The notes beneath the pieces are model-generated. The model saw only the letters and a program-made list of their open reading frames with translations. It searched no databases and was not told the DNA's origin. Positions 15,013-22,021 of a DNA stretch of 44,570 bases are shown piece after piece. This DNA comes from Syntrophaceae bacterium UBA2188. GTDB lineage: Bacteria > Desulfobacterota > BSN033 > UBA1163. The stretch is from the NCBI GenBank assembly GCA_002327985.1, contig DCVM01000098.1, positions 1 through 44,570 of the forward strand. Direction: 5' to 3'. The translations under genes and the position numbers were made by a program. Within the stretch, counting starts at the first letter, position 1. The number at the start of each line of letters is the position of its first letter.

Positions 15013-16020
15013 ATGAAAGAGACGATGAAAAAATATGCTGAGAGAATTGAAAGCAATGAGATCAATCCAAACATTCAATATGACAATCAGTCGAGCGGGT
15101 TGATCTTGGACCCTCGTATGGAAGCAGTGCCTCTTGAAATTCTTGGATTTGGAATCTATCGATTAGAAACGAATAATATCAACCGAAAGACACAGGAGAA
15201 AGAGGTCGTCCTTGTTCCCCAGGACGGGGAGTTTGAAGTTGAAGTCAATGGAAAAAAGTTTCAGGGGAAGAGATCCGGTGGAGTTTTTTCCTCAACACCT
15301 GGTGAATCCAATGCTTCTGCCCTTTATATTCCTTGCCATGCAACATTTAGTCTCCGGGGAAATGGTGAAATTGCTTTTTTCGAAGCCCCTGCCCTTAAGG
15401 AAAAACCTCCGTTTTTTCTGCCGACCGAAGAGGTGAAGGCCTTGTCGAGGGGGGATTGGGTTTGGCGAAGGGACGTCACTCCTTTAATCAGTCCAAAGGA
15501 TGCCAGTACAAATCTGATTGTAGGAGAAACCTACAACCCTCCAGGATTCTGGTCAGGGACCCCTCTTCATCAACACGACGGCCAATCAGATGAGTCAGAT
15601 CACGAGGAGGTTTATTACCATCGATTTCATTTAAGGAAAAGGATGGAAGATCAGTTCGGACCCTATGGCGTTCAATTGTTGATGGATGGGAAAAATCTGA
15701 TGAAGGCTTTTCTGATTGGTGACAGAAGCATCTTTGCCATTCCCGGTGGCTGCCATCCTGTGGTAGCCTCTCCAACCTCCGAACTTCTTTATCTCTGGGG
15801 ATTAGCTGGCAGGGGGGACGAACTGACGATGAGGGATATTCCAGAGTTTCTCCATCTGAAGTCTTTTGAAAATATTTTTGGAGAGTTGGAAAGGGATGAA
15901 ACAAAAAAGGTCCTTTCAGAAGAGAGGTTAAGGAGCTTTTGCAAGACCTATGCTTTTACAAAAGAACAGTCAGGCCTTTTGGCAGTCATGTTAAAAGAAA
16001 AAGGATACGAGATCAAATAG
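15013..16020 (+). CDS. 5-deoxy-glucuronate isomerase-like protein (IolB/KduI family)
   Basis: A 335-aa bicupin of the IolB/KduI family. The metal-site pattern is clear in the C-terminal half: PLHQHD (two His), a glutamate in EEVYYHRF, and a later His in PGGCHPVV. The family's G-x-W-S/T-x-x-P-x-H-x-H-D run appears as GFWSGTPLHQHD. IolB converts 5-deoxy-glucuronate to 2-deoxy-5-keto-gluconate in inositol catabolism. Usual length is about 270 aa, so this one is about 60 aa longer, with a helical tail after ~270. Neighbouring kinase and aldolase genes fit the IolB-IolC-IolJ logic, but IolD and IolE are absent, so the true substrate may be a different uronate-like acid. Confidence 0.83.
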   Translation: MKETMKKYAERIESNEINPNIQYDNQSSGLILDPRMEAVPLEILGFGIYRLETNNINRKTQEKEVVLVPQDGEFEVEVNGKKFQGKRSGGVFSSTPGESNASALYIPCHATFSLRGNGEIAFFEAPALKEKPPFFLPTEEVKALSRGDWVWRRDVTPLISPKDASTNLIVGETYNPPGFWSGTPLHQHDGQSDESDHEEVYYHRFHLRKRMEDQFGPYGVQLLMDGKNLMKAFLIGDRSIFAIPGGCHPVVASPTSELLYLWGLAGRGDELTMRDIPEFLHLKSFENIFGELERDETKKVLSEERLRSFCKTYAFTKEQSGLLAVMLKEKGYEIK

Positions 16021-16063
16021 ATTTGATTAGACTGCTTTAAATCAGGTCGAAAGGGGAATGGTT

Positions 16064-17050
16064 ATGTATGATGTGGTGACCTTTGGGGAGGCGATGATCA
16101 GGCTCTCTCCCCCCAATTTTCAAAGACTGGAGCAGGCTCGAGGTCTCGACCTCTATGTGGGGGGAGCTGAATTGAATGTGGCGGTTGGGGTGTCTCGCCT
16201 CGGAATGAAGAGCACGTGGGTCTCAAAACTTCCAAAGAATGGCCTGGGTTCTCTAATCCGAAACCGCGTTCGAGAGGCTGGAGTTGATTGTTCTCATGTC
16301 GTCTGGTCGGACAAGGGAAGGGCCGGGCTCTACTTTGTCGAATTTGGTTCCTCTCCCCGCGCTTCAAGTGTCCTTTACGATCGAGCCTATTCTGCCATCA
16401 GCATGATTCAGCCCGATGAGATCGATTGGCCGAAAGTCTTCTCGGGATCGAAACATTTCCATGTGAGTGGTATTACCCCCGCCCTGAGTGCCTCGGCTTC
16501 AGAGACCACGGTTGAAGCCATGAAGGCTGCCAAGAAGGGAGGTCTAACCGTTTCTTATGATCTCAATTATAGGAAGAAACTTTGGTCACCCGCTGACGCT
16601 AAAAAAACCCAAGAACCCATGATGGCCAATGTTGATATTCTTATCACCACTGAGGAAGATACGAATGTGGTCTTCGGCATCAAGGAAAAAAATTATGAAG
16701 CGGTAGCGGAAAAATTAGCTCAGAGCTTCCAATTCAAACTGGTTGCCATCACGCTCAGAGAAGACCTCTCTGTTTGGAGGAATAACTGGTCAGCCATTGC
16801 CTATCAGGATGGAAAGATTTTCAGGGATAAGAAATATGAGGTCGAGATAGTGGACAGGGTGGGTGCTGGCGATGCGTTCACTGCGGGATTCCTCTACGGT
16901 TGGCTTAAGTTGAAGGATGTGGAAAAGGGGGTTCAGTACGGAAACGCTTTTGCAGCATTGAAACATACGTTGCCGGGCGATTTTAACTGGATCACCCAAG
17001 AAGAAGTAGAAGCATTGTTAAAAGGTGCGGGGTTGAGGATTTCGAGGTAG
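16064..17050 (+). CDS. PfkB-family kinase, 2-keto-3-deoxygluconate kinase type
   Basis: A 328-aa sugar kinase. ATG 16064 is preferred: AAAGGGGA stands seven bases before it, whereas the ATG at 16058 is only a base away. The N-terminus YDVVTFGEAMIRLSPP and VGGAELNVAVGVSRLGM are typical of KdgK. The centre includes YDLNYRKKLW. The C-terminus carries DRVGAGDAFTAGFLYGWL with the GAGD catalytic motif. The likely reaction is phosphorylation of a 2-keto-3-deoxy-sugar acid at the terminal carbon. The aldolase gene downstream would cleave the product. An IolC-like role on 2-deoxy-5-ketogluconate is the main alternative. Confidence 0.87.
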   Translation: MYDVVTFGEAMIRLSPPNFQRLEQARGLDLYVGGAELNVAVGVSRLGMKSTWVSKLPKNGLGSLIRNRVREAGVDCSHVVWSDKGRAGLYFVEFGSSPRASSVLYDRAYSAISMIQPDEIDWPKVFSGSKHFHVSGITPALSASASETTVEAMKAAKKGGLTVSYDLNYRKKLWSPADAKKTQEPMMANVDILITTEEDTNVVFGIKEKNYEAVAEKLAQSFQFKLVAITLREDLSVWRNNWSAIAYQDGKIFRDKKYEVEIVDRVGAGDAFTAGFLYGWLKLKDVEKGVQYGNAFAALKHTLPGDFNWITQEEVEALLKGAGLRISR

Positions 17051-17060
17051 GAGGAGAAAG

Positions 17061-17095
17061 AGTGTTGACTGGTGAGTGGTGAATTTTGAATTATA
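17061..17095. repeat. Heptad array between kinase and aldolase genes
   Basis: Five 7-bp steps: AGTGTTG, ACTGGTG, then three drifted units ending AATTATA. In phase throughout. Confidence 0.55.
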
Positions 17096-17114
17096 GATCT
17101 CGGAGAGGAAAAAA

Positions 17115-17765
17115 ATGGAAAAAAGAGAATTGCTCAATAGAATGATCAATGAAGGGTTAATCCCGGTGATCCGAGTCTCTAAAGCCCAAGAAGCGATGGA
17201 GGTGGCCGATGCCATCAAGGAAGGGGGTGTAAGTTTTATCGAAATTACGATGAGTGTCCAAGGGGCCATTGACGTGATTAAAGAACTAACTCTCAAATAT
17301 AAAGACGAGATCATCATAGGGGCTGGAACGGTCTTAGATTCTGAAACAGGCAGAGCGGCATTGCTTGCTGGAGCCCAATTCATCGTCAGTCCCGCTCTTA
17401 ACCTCGATCTCATCCAGCTTGCCCATCGCTATAGTGCTGTGGTCATACCGGGGGCGATGACCCCTACTGAAATTCTTACTGCCTGGAATGCAGGCGCAGA
17501 TATGGTAAAGGTCTTTCCGGCAGCTCAATTGGGAGGACCAGAATATATCAAAGCAATCAGGGGACCTCTTCCTCAAATTCTCCTCGTTCCCACTGGTGGA
17601 GTAAACCTCCAAAATGCGGGAGCTTTTATCAAGGCTGGGGCCTCGGCTCTCGGAGTGGGGGGAGAATTGGTGGATAAAAAAGCCATTCAGGAAAAAAATT
17701 TTCACATCATCACCGAAAACACAAAAACCTTTCTAAAGGCAATCCGAGAAGCGAGAGGAATATAA
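17115..17765 (+). CDS. eda: KDPG/KHG-type aldolase
   Basis: A 216-aa class I aldolase of the Eda family. The pattern is complete: LIPVIRV near residue 15, FIEITM (catalytic Glu), IGAGTVLD, GAQFIVSPALN, VIPGAMTPTE and the Schiff-base lysine in MVKVFPAAQLGG, then PTGGVNLQNAG. It cleaves 2-keto-3-deoxy-6-phospho-sugar acids to pyruvate and glyceraldehyde-3-phosphate, or a related cleavage. Placed directly after the KDG-type kinase it closes the pathway. It has GGAG before the ATG. Gluco- versus galacto-substrate preference cannot be told. Confidence 0.93.
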   Translation: MEKRELLNRMINEGLIPVIRVSKAQEAMEVADAIKEGGVSFIEITMSVQGAIDVIKELTLKYKDEIIIGAGTVLDSETGRAALLAGAQFIVSPALNLDLIQLAHRYSAVVIPGAMTPTEILTAWNAGADMVKVFPAAQLGGPEYIKAIRGPLPQILLVPTGGVNLQNAGAFIKAGASALGVGGELVDKKAIQEKNFHIITENTKTFLKAIREARGI

Positions 17766-17827
17766 AAGTTATAAGTTGTAAATTGTAAGTTACATTTTGC
17801 AAATTGGTAATTGATAATTGTTAATTG
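17765..17827. repeat. Nine-unit heptad array before the larA-like gene
   Basis: Nine consecutive 7-bp units (AAAGTTA, TAAGTTG and seven drifted copies, the last three ending AATTG). The array fills nearly the whole gap from the aldolase stop to eight bases before the next ATG, where a ribosome site would be expected but none is seen. Confidence 0.7.
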
Positions 17828-17834
17828 AGTTTTT

Positions 17835-19115
17835 ATGCATATCTCATTCCCCTACCCTGACATGAGCCCCTTAGAAATACCAGAGGAGAACCTCCTCGGG
17901 ATTTTCTCTCCCTCCACTCTCCCCATTGAAAAAAGTGAGGAGGAGATCATCGAAAGGGCCTTCTCACAACCTATCGGGACTAACCCTCTATCCCAAAACT
18001 TAAAAGGTTGTAAGAATGTCCTCATAGTCGTGGATGATTACACGCGGACTACACCCGTTCATATCATCCTCCCACGATTAATCGAAGAATTAAAGAACAC
18101 TGGGATCAGATCGGGGGGTATCAAGATCCTCATCGCCTTGGGTACCCATCGAGCGATGTCGCAAGAGGAGATAGAAAAAAAGTTTGGGAGAGAAATTCCA
18201 AAACAGGTTCCGATACTCAATCACTCGTGGTGGGACTCGTCACAGCTTGTCTCCTTAGGCCAAACCCAGAAGGGAACGCCGGTCTATGTGAACCGAATGG
18301 TCAAGGAGACCGATTTCATTGTTGGCATTGGCCAGATCGTTCCCCATCGGGTCACCGGATTCAGTGGCGGGGGGAATATCATTCAGCCCGGAATCTGCGG
18401 AGAAGAAACGACAGGAAAGACTCATTGGCTTAGCGCACAATTTAAAGGCCGGGAGATTTTAGGAAAAATAGAGAACCCAATCAAGGAGGAGGTTGAACGG
18501 ATTGCTGAGAAAGCTGGATTGAAATGGATTATCAACACCATTCAGGATGGCACTGGCAAATTGTTTGATGCCGTCGCCGGAGATCCAATCCTTGCCTACC
18601 GAAAGGGGGCAGCCCAATCCTTTCAGGTTTATCAAGCTGAACTTCCTCAGGATGCGGATATCGTGGTTGCAGATTCACATCCCTATGACTCAGAACTATG
18701 GCTAGCTTCAAAGGGAATCTATGCTTCGGAATTAGCCGTCAGGCAGGGAGGTGTGGTCATCCTGGTCTCGCCCTGTCCAGAGGGAGTCTCTCCGAGTCAT
18801 CCAGAGGTTCTGGAGTTTGGATACCAGACATTCGAAACGGTTGATCAATGGATTCACCAGGGAAAGATACAAAAACTGACCGCTGCTGCCCATCTCGTAC
18901 ACGTTGGTCGGGTGATCAAAGAAAGGGCGAAGGGAATTTTTGTCTCCCAAGGAATATCGAAGGAGGAAAAAGAAAGACTCGGATTCTTTCATGCCAAGTC
19001 CCCCCAGGAGGCTTTAGAAATTGCTTTTTCCTTATTGGGGCGCAATGCAAAGGTGACGATCCTCCAAAGAGGCGGTGAAATTCTTCCGCAAATCGCATCA
19101 ACCCTGAAGGGTTGA
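17835..19115 (+). CDS. LarA-family (lactate racemase-like) protein with cofactor Lys replaced by Asn
   Basis: A 426-aa protein of the nickel-pincer lactate racemase family (DUF2088). Landmarks are VVDDYTRTTPVH (D-D-x-T-R), LIALGTHRAMS (catalytic His region), IVGIGQIVPHRVTGFSGGG (the P-H motif) and a following His at THW, 16 residues after the cofactor position. In characterised LarA a lysine after G-G-A tethers the Ni-pincer nucleotide; here that residue is Asn (GGGNIIQPG, codon AAT). The cofactor might be held non-covalently, or chemistry might differ (epimerase or dehydratase of a hydroxy acid). No larB, larC or larE is in the window. The last codons and stop form one arm of a hairpin cluster at 19099-19158. 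Confidence 0.85.
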   Translation: MHISFPYPDMSPLEIPEENLLGIFSPSTLPIEKSEEEIIERAFSQPIGTNPLSQNLKGCKNVLIVVDDYTRTTPVHIILPRLIEELKNTGIRSGGIKILIALGTHRAMSQEEIEKKFGREIPKQVPILNHSWWDSSQLVSLGQTQKGTPVYVNRMVKETDFIVGIGQIVPHRVTGFSGGGNIIQPGICGEETTGKTHWLSAQFKGREILGKIENPIKEEVERIAEKAGLKWIINTIQDGTGKLFDAVAGDPILAYRKGAAQSFQVYQAELPQDADIVVADSHPYDSELWLASKGIYASELAVRQGGVVILVSPCPEGVSPSHPEVLEFGYQTFETVDQWIHQGKIQKLTAAAHLVHVGRVIKERAKGIFVSQGISKEEKERLGFFHAKSPQEALEIAFSLLGRNAKVTILQRGGEILPQIASTLKG

Positions 19116-19158
19116 GTTACATCATGATAGGATCTGTAACTCAAGGCTTTAGCCTTGA
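19099..19158. repeat. Cluster of three overlapping hairpins
   Basis: CAACCCT-GA-AGGGTTG (19099-19114) overlaps the larA-like stop. TTGAGTTACA and TGTAACTCAA (19112-19121 and 19135-19144) form a 10-bp stem with a 13-nt loop. TCAAGGCT-TT-AGCCTTGA (19141-19158) follows. The last shares the CTTTAG core and 8+2+8 geometry of the element at 12564-12618. REP-like; may stabilise or attenuate the operon mRNA. Confidence 0.65.
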
Positions 19159-19184
19159 CAATTCGATCTTTCAAAGGATGAAAA

Positions 19185-20219
19185 ATGAAAGCTGTAATCA
19201 AGTTTGGGAAAGGGAAAGGGCTGGTTGAAATGAGAGAAGTCCCTGAGCCAAAAATCAAGGATGATGAAGTATTGATCGAGGTGAAAGCCGTTTCGGTCTG
19301 TGGAAGTGACCTTCACATCTATCATGACAGTCACCCCTACTGGCCACCGGTGATCCTGGGACATGAATTCTCTGGAATCATTGCCGATATTGGAAAAGAT
19401 GTGAAAGGTTGGAACGTGGGCGACCGGATTGTCACCGAAACGCGCACAGGTTCCTGTGGAATCTGTTATACCTGCCAGAGTGGATTTCCCCAAGCCTGTG
19501 AACAAAAGAGACCTTATGGCATTGGGGTCAATGGCGCTTACGCAAAATATGTAGCGGGCCCTGCTCACCTCCTCCATCGTCTCCCGGATACTATTTCTTT
19601 TGAGGCCGGGGCAGTGATTGAACCCATTGCGGTCTGTATCACATCCATCCTTGAACGATCTCAGCTTCAGGCAGGTGAATCTGTATTGGTCGCCGGGCCG
19701 GGTCCGATTGGTCTCATCTCCCTTGCCATTGCTAAGTCAGCCGGAGTAAAGCTTGTGGGAATAACCGGAAAGAGTTCGGATGAAGGAGTCCGATTTGAAA
19801 AGGCTAAAGAACTGGGAGCGGACTTTACGATCAATGTCGATCAAGAAAATCCTGTGAAAAAGATTCTGGAGATGACCCATGGCCTTGGTGTCGATATCCT
19901 CATTGAGACCTCAGGGGGAACCCAAGCTATTTACCAGACCTTTGAGATGGTTCGGAGATTGGGGAGAGTCTGTGCCATAGGGATTTCTGGGAGGGATGAA
20001 GTATCAATCCCCTATGACCGTGGAATCTTTAAAGCCATCCGCTACGATTTCTGCTTTTCTAGCAGCTGGACAGCCTGGGAGAAAGCCATCGGCCTGATCG
20101 CAAAGGGGCTTTTGCCTGCTGAGAAATTGATTACTCATAAGCTCCCTCTCGAAAAATGGGAGGAGGCATTTCATCTCTTAGAAAATCTTAAGGCTGCCAA
20201 GGTGATTTTAATTCCATAA
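19185..20219 (+). CDS. Zinc-dependent medium-chain alcohol/polyol dehydrogenase
   Basis: A 344-aa MDR dehydrogenase. Catalytic zinc ligands are Cys in SVCGSDLH and the His-Glu pair in LGHEFSG. The structural zinc lobe is CGICYTC plus a fourth Cys in FPQACEQ. The NAD-binding motif is VAGPGPIGLISLAIA. Family members oxidise sugar alcohols, L-threonine or galactonate/idonate-type acids. It is the only alcohol dehydrogenase in the operon and may open or close the pathway by oxidising a secondary hydroxyl. It lies 69 bp after the larA-like gene and 16 bp before the next dehydrogenase. Substrate is unassigned. Confidence 0.9.
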   Translation: MKAVIKFGKGKGLVEMREVPEPKIKDDEVLIEVKAVSVCGSDLHIYHDSHPYWPPVILGHEFSGIIADIGKDVKGWNVGDRIVTETRTGSCGICYTCQSGFPQACEQKRPYGIGVNGAYAKYVAGPAHLLHRLPDTISFEAGAVIEPIAVCITSILERSQLQAGESVLVAGPGPIGLISLAIAKSAGVKLVGITGKSSDEGVRFEKAKELGADFTINVDQENPVKKILEMTHGLGVDILIETSGGTQAIYQTFEMVRRLGRVCAIGISGRDEVSIPYDRGIFKAIRYDFCFSSSWTAWEKAIGLIAKGLLPAEKLITHKLPLEKWEEAFHLLENLKAAKVILIP

Positions 20220-20235
20220 ATAAAAAGAGGTTGAA

Positions 20236-21231
20236 ATGGCATCGTCTGAACATCGAGTCGTCATTACAGATTGTGACCATGGTTCCATCCAGGAAGAGAA
20301 AGAGGAGTTTGATCGAATGGGTGCGGAGCTGCTCCTTGCTCAGGTGAGAGAGGAGGAGGACCTGATCCATGTGTGCAGGGAGGCGGATGGGCTCATCAAC
20401 CAATATGCCTTGTTGACTCGCAGGGTTTTTGAAAATTTACCCAAATGCAAGATCGTTGCCCGATATGGCGTTGGAGTCGATTCCATCGACCTCCGGGCAG
20501 CCACGGATTTAGGTATTATCGTTGCCAATGTGCCGGATTATTGCATCGATGAAGTAGCAAGCCATACCGTGGCGATGATATTGACCTTGGCTCGAAAGAC
20601 GGCGTTCTTTGATCATCAAGTAAAGTCGAACCAGTGGGATTTCAGGAAAGGGGTGCCCATCCACCGAATTCAAGGAAAGACATTAGGACTGATCGGATGC
20701 GGAAAAATTGGCTTAGAAGTCGCAAAGAGAATTTCCGCCTTTGGCGTAGAGGTCATGACTTTCGATCCTTACATTCAGAGGGTTGAAGGAGGAATTAAAT
20801 TAACGGATCTCGAAACGGTTTTGAGAAAATCGGACTTTATCTCGATTCACTGCCCTTTGAACGATTCCACCCGTCATCTCATTGGAGAAAAGGAGTTTCA
20901 AAAAATGGAGCGAAGCCCTCTTCTCATCAATACTTCAAGGGGGCCAATCGTTGATGAAAAGTCTTTAATTCAGGCATTGTTGAATGGTCTTATCTCTGGT
21001 GCGGGCTTGGATGTACTGGAGACAGAACCCCCTGATCCTAAAAATCCCATGCTCAAAATGGAAAACGTTCTTCTTTCCCCCCATGTGGGTTTCTATTCCG
21101 AAGAGTCGATCAGTGAATTGAAGCGAAGAACGGCACGAAATGTCTCAGAGGTGCTGAAGGGGAAGTGGCCGGGGTCAGTGGTCAATCAAGGGGTGATCGG
21201 CAAGACCCGAGCCACCATCTCCATGGATTAA
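20236..21231 (+). CDS. D-isomer-specific 2-hydroxyacid dehydrogenase (SerA/CtBP-like)
   Basis: A 331-aa NAD-dependent dehydrogenase. The nucleotide-binding motif is TLGLIGCGKIGLEVAKRI. The catalytic triad is present: Arg in NTSRGPIVDE, Glu in ETEPPDP, His in LSPHVGFYS. The N-terminal part has KIVARYGVGVDSIDL, typical of phosphoglycerate or glyoxylate/hydroxypyruvate reductases, and it lacks a SerA ACT domain. It would interconvert a 2-keto acid and a D-2-hydroxy acid. As last gene of the IclR operon, next to a LarA-like protein that acts on 2-hydroxy acids in other members, it supports a hydroxy-acid step in the pathway. Confidence 0.9.
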   Translation: MASSEHRVVITDCDHGSIQEEKEEFDRMGAELLLAQVREEEDLIHVCREADGLINQYALLTRRVFENLPKCKIVARYGVGVDSIDLRAATDLGIIVANVPDYCIDEVASHTVAMILTLARKTAFFDHQVKSNQWDFRKGVPIHRIQGKTLGLIGCGKIGLEVAKRISAFGVEVMTFDPYIQRVEGGIKLTDLETVLRKSDFISIHCPLNDSTRHLIGEKEFQKMERSPLLINTSRGPIVDEKSLIQALLNGLISGAGLDVLETEPPDPKNPMLKMENVLLSPHVGFYSEESISELKRRTARNVSEVLKGKWPGSVVNQGVIGKTRATISMD

Positions 21232-21244
21232 ATAGAATTGAAAG

Positions 21245-21544
21245 TTATTTAAAAAGTTTTGTAATATTTGTAATGCTTTTGACTTTGTTAGCAGCCTTTT
21301 TAATCTCCCTGGCCTCCTTCAGCCCTGGGATTTCTTCAACGCCTTTCTTGATATCTGAAATGAGGTCCCCTTTCTGATCTCCTTTTTCTTTTTCCTTGCC
21401 CCCCTTCTTCTCGTCCCGAATTTTTCTGATCTCCCTCATCGTCTCTCCAAGCCCCTTTCCGATCTCTGGCAGTTTTCTCACCCCAAAGAGCAAAAAAAGG
21501 ATGACGAGGATTAATAGAAGTTCCTGAAACCCTAAACCGAACAT
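21245..21544 (-). CDS. tatA: Twin-arginine translocase TatA/E subunit
   Basis: A 99-aa protein with the TatA layout: a short N-terminal membrane helix (MFGLGFQELLLILVILFLLF), the hinge GVRKLPEIGKGLGETMREI with the invariant Phe-Gly replaced by FGV spacing, an amphipathic helix, then a charged lysine- and glutamate-rich tail. TatA forms the pore that exports folded proteins with twin-arginine signals. GAGG is seven to eight bases before the ATG. No tatC or tatB lies beside it. The gene converges on the IclR operon, with only 13 bp between the stops. The tail is longer than in minimal TatA proteins. Confidence 0.92.
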   Translation of the reverse strand: MFGLGFQELLLILVILFLLFGVRKLPEIGKGLGETMREIRKIRDEKKGGKEKEKGDQKGDLISDIKKGVEEIPGLKEAREIKKAANKVKSITNITKLFK

Positions 21545-21569
21545 TCCCGAACCTCAATTTATAATGGGG

Positions 21570-21639
21570 AGTTGTGAATTATGAATTTAAGTCTTTTTAA
21601 CTCATAACTCAACACTCGTCGCTCTTAAGTTTTAACTTA
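21570..21639. repeat. Two heptad arrays in opposite orientation
   Basis: Three 7-bp units at 21570-21590 (AGTTGTG, AATTATG, a third) and six at 21598-21639 (TAACTCA twice, then drifted units to TAACTTA). The second set is the reverse complement type of the first (GAGTTA-like). They sit upstream of tatA. The second ends exactly where the W-x-x-G-x-W remnant's stop begins. Confidence 0.6.
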
Positions 21640-21720
21640 TCAGTACTCCCAATGGCCATCGATCCAGGCCCACCCTCCTCTTCTTGGTTCCCAGTGGCCA
21701 GGCACCCAATGGGCATTCGA
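21640..21720 (-). pseudogene. C-terminal remnant of a WxxGxW repeat protein
   Basis: A minus-strand frame closed upstream by TAA (21723-21721) and ending TGA (21642-21640). It encodes HWVPGHWEPRRGGWAWIDGH followed by WEY and a stop. The W-V-P-G-H-W repeat is the hallmark of small periplasmic YXWGXW/WxxGxW repeat proteins. No start codon is available in the frame, so this is a fragment left after loss of the rest of the gene. The rest of the gap, 21721-21861, is AT-rich with no further feature seen. Confidence 0.5.
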
Positions 21721-21861
21721 TTACATATTCTTTATCTAATTTCAGAATGTGATGCAAGAAAAAAATTCATCCCTAAAAAAATATGGGGAGGAAATGATGG
21801 GACTTGATTTTTTTTGAAATTTTTAATATTGAATCTCTATAAGAACCGAAGGAGGCAATTC

Positions 21862-22020
21862 ATGGCTATTGAATTAGAGTGCCCAATCTGTGATGCGGAT
21901 ATTCCTCTCGAAGGAGACGAAAAACAAGGGGATCTGGTCCTGTGTTCCTATTGCAAGGTGACCTTTAAATTGGTGAAGGCAAAAAATAAATGGATCCTCT
22001 CAGAGGACTTTGACGAATAA
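21862..22020 (+). CDS. LysW-like mini zinc-ribbon protein
   Basis: A 52-aa acidic protein. ATG 21862 follows GGAGG by seven bases; an earlier in-frame ATG at 21814 has no ribosome site. It opens with IELECPICDADIPL and has a second C-S-Y-C pair, giving a four-cysteine zinc ribbon. It ends with SEDFDE. LysW/ArgW carrier proteins have this size, this zinc ribbon and a conserved acidic end (EDWGE) whose final Glu carries the amino-adipate or glutamate. The match is suggestive, but no lysX/lysZ homologues are in the window. The following gene starts one base after the stop region. Confidence 0.6.
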   Translation: MAIELECPICDADIPLEGDEKQGDLVLCSYCKVTFKLVKAKNKWILSEDFDE

Positions 22021-22021
22021 G

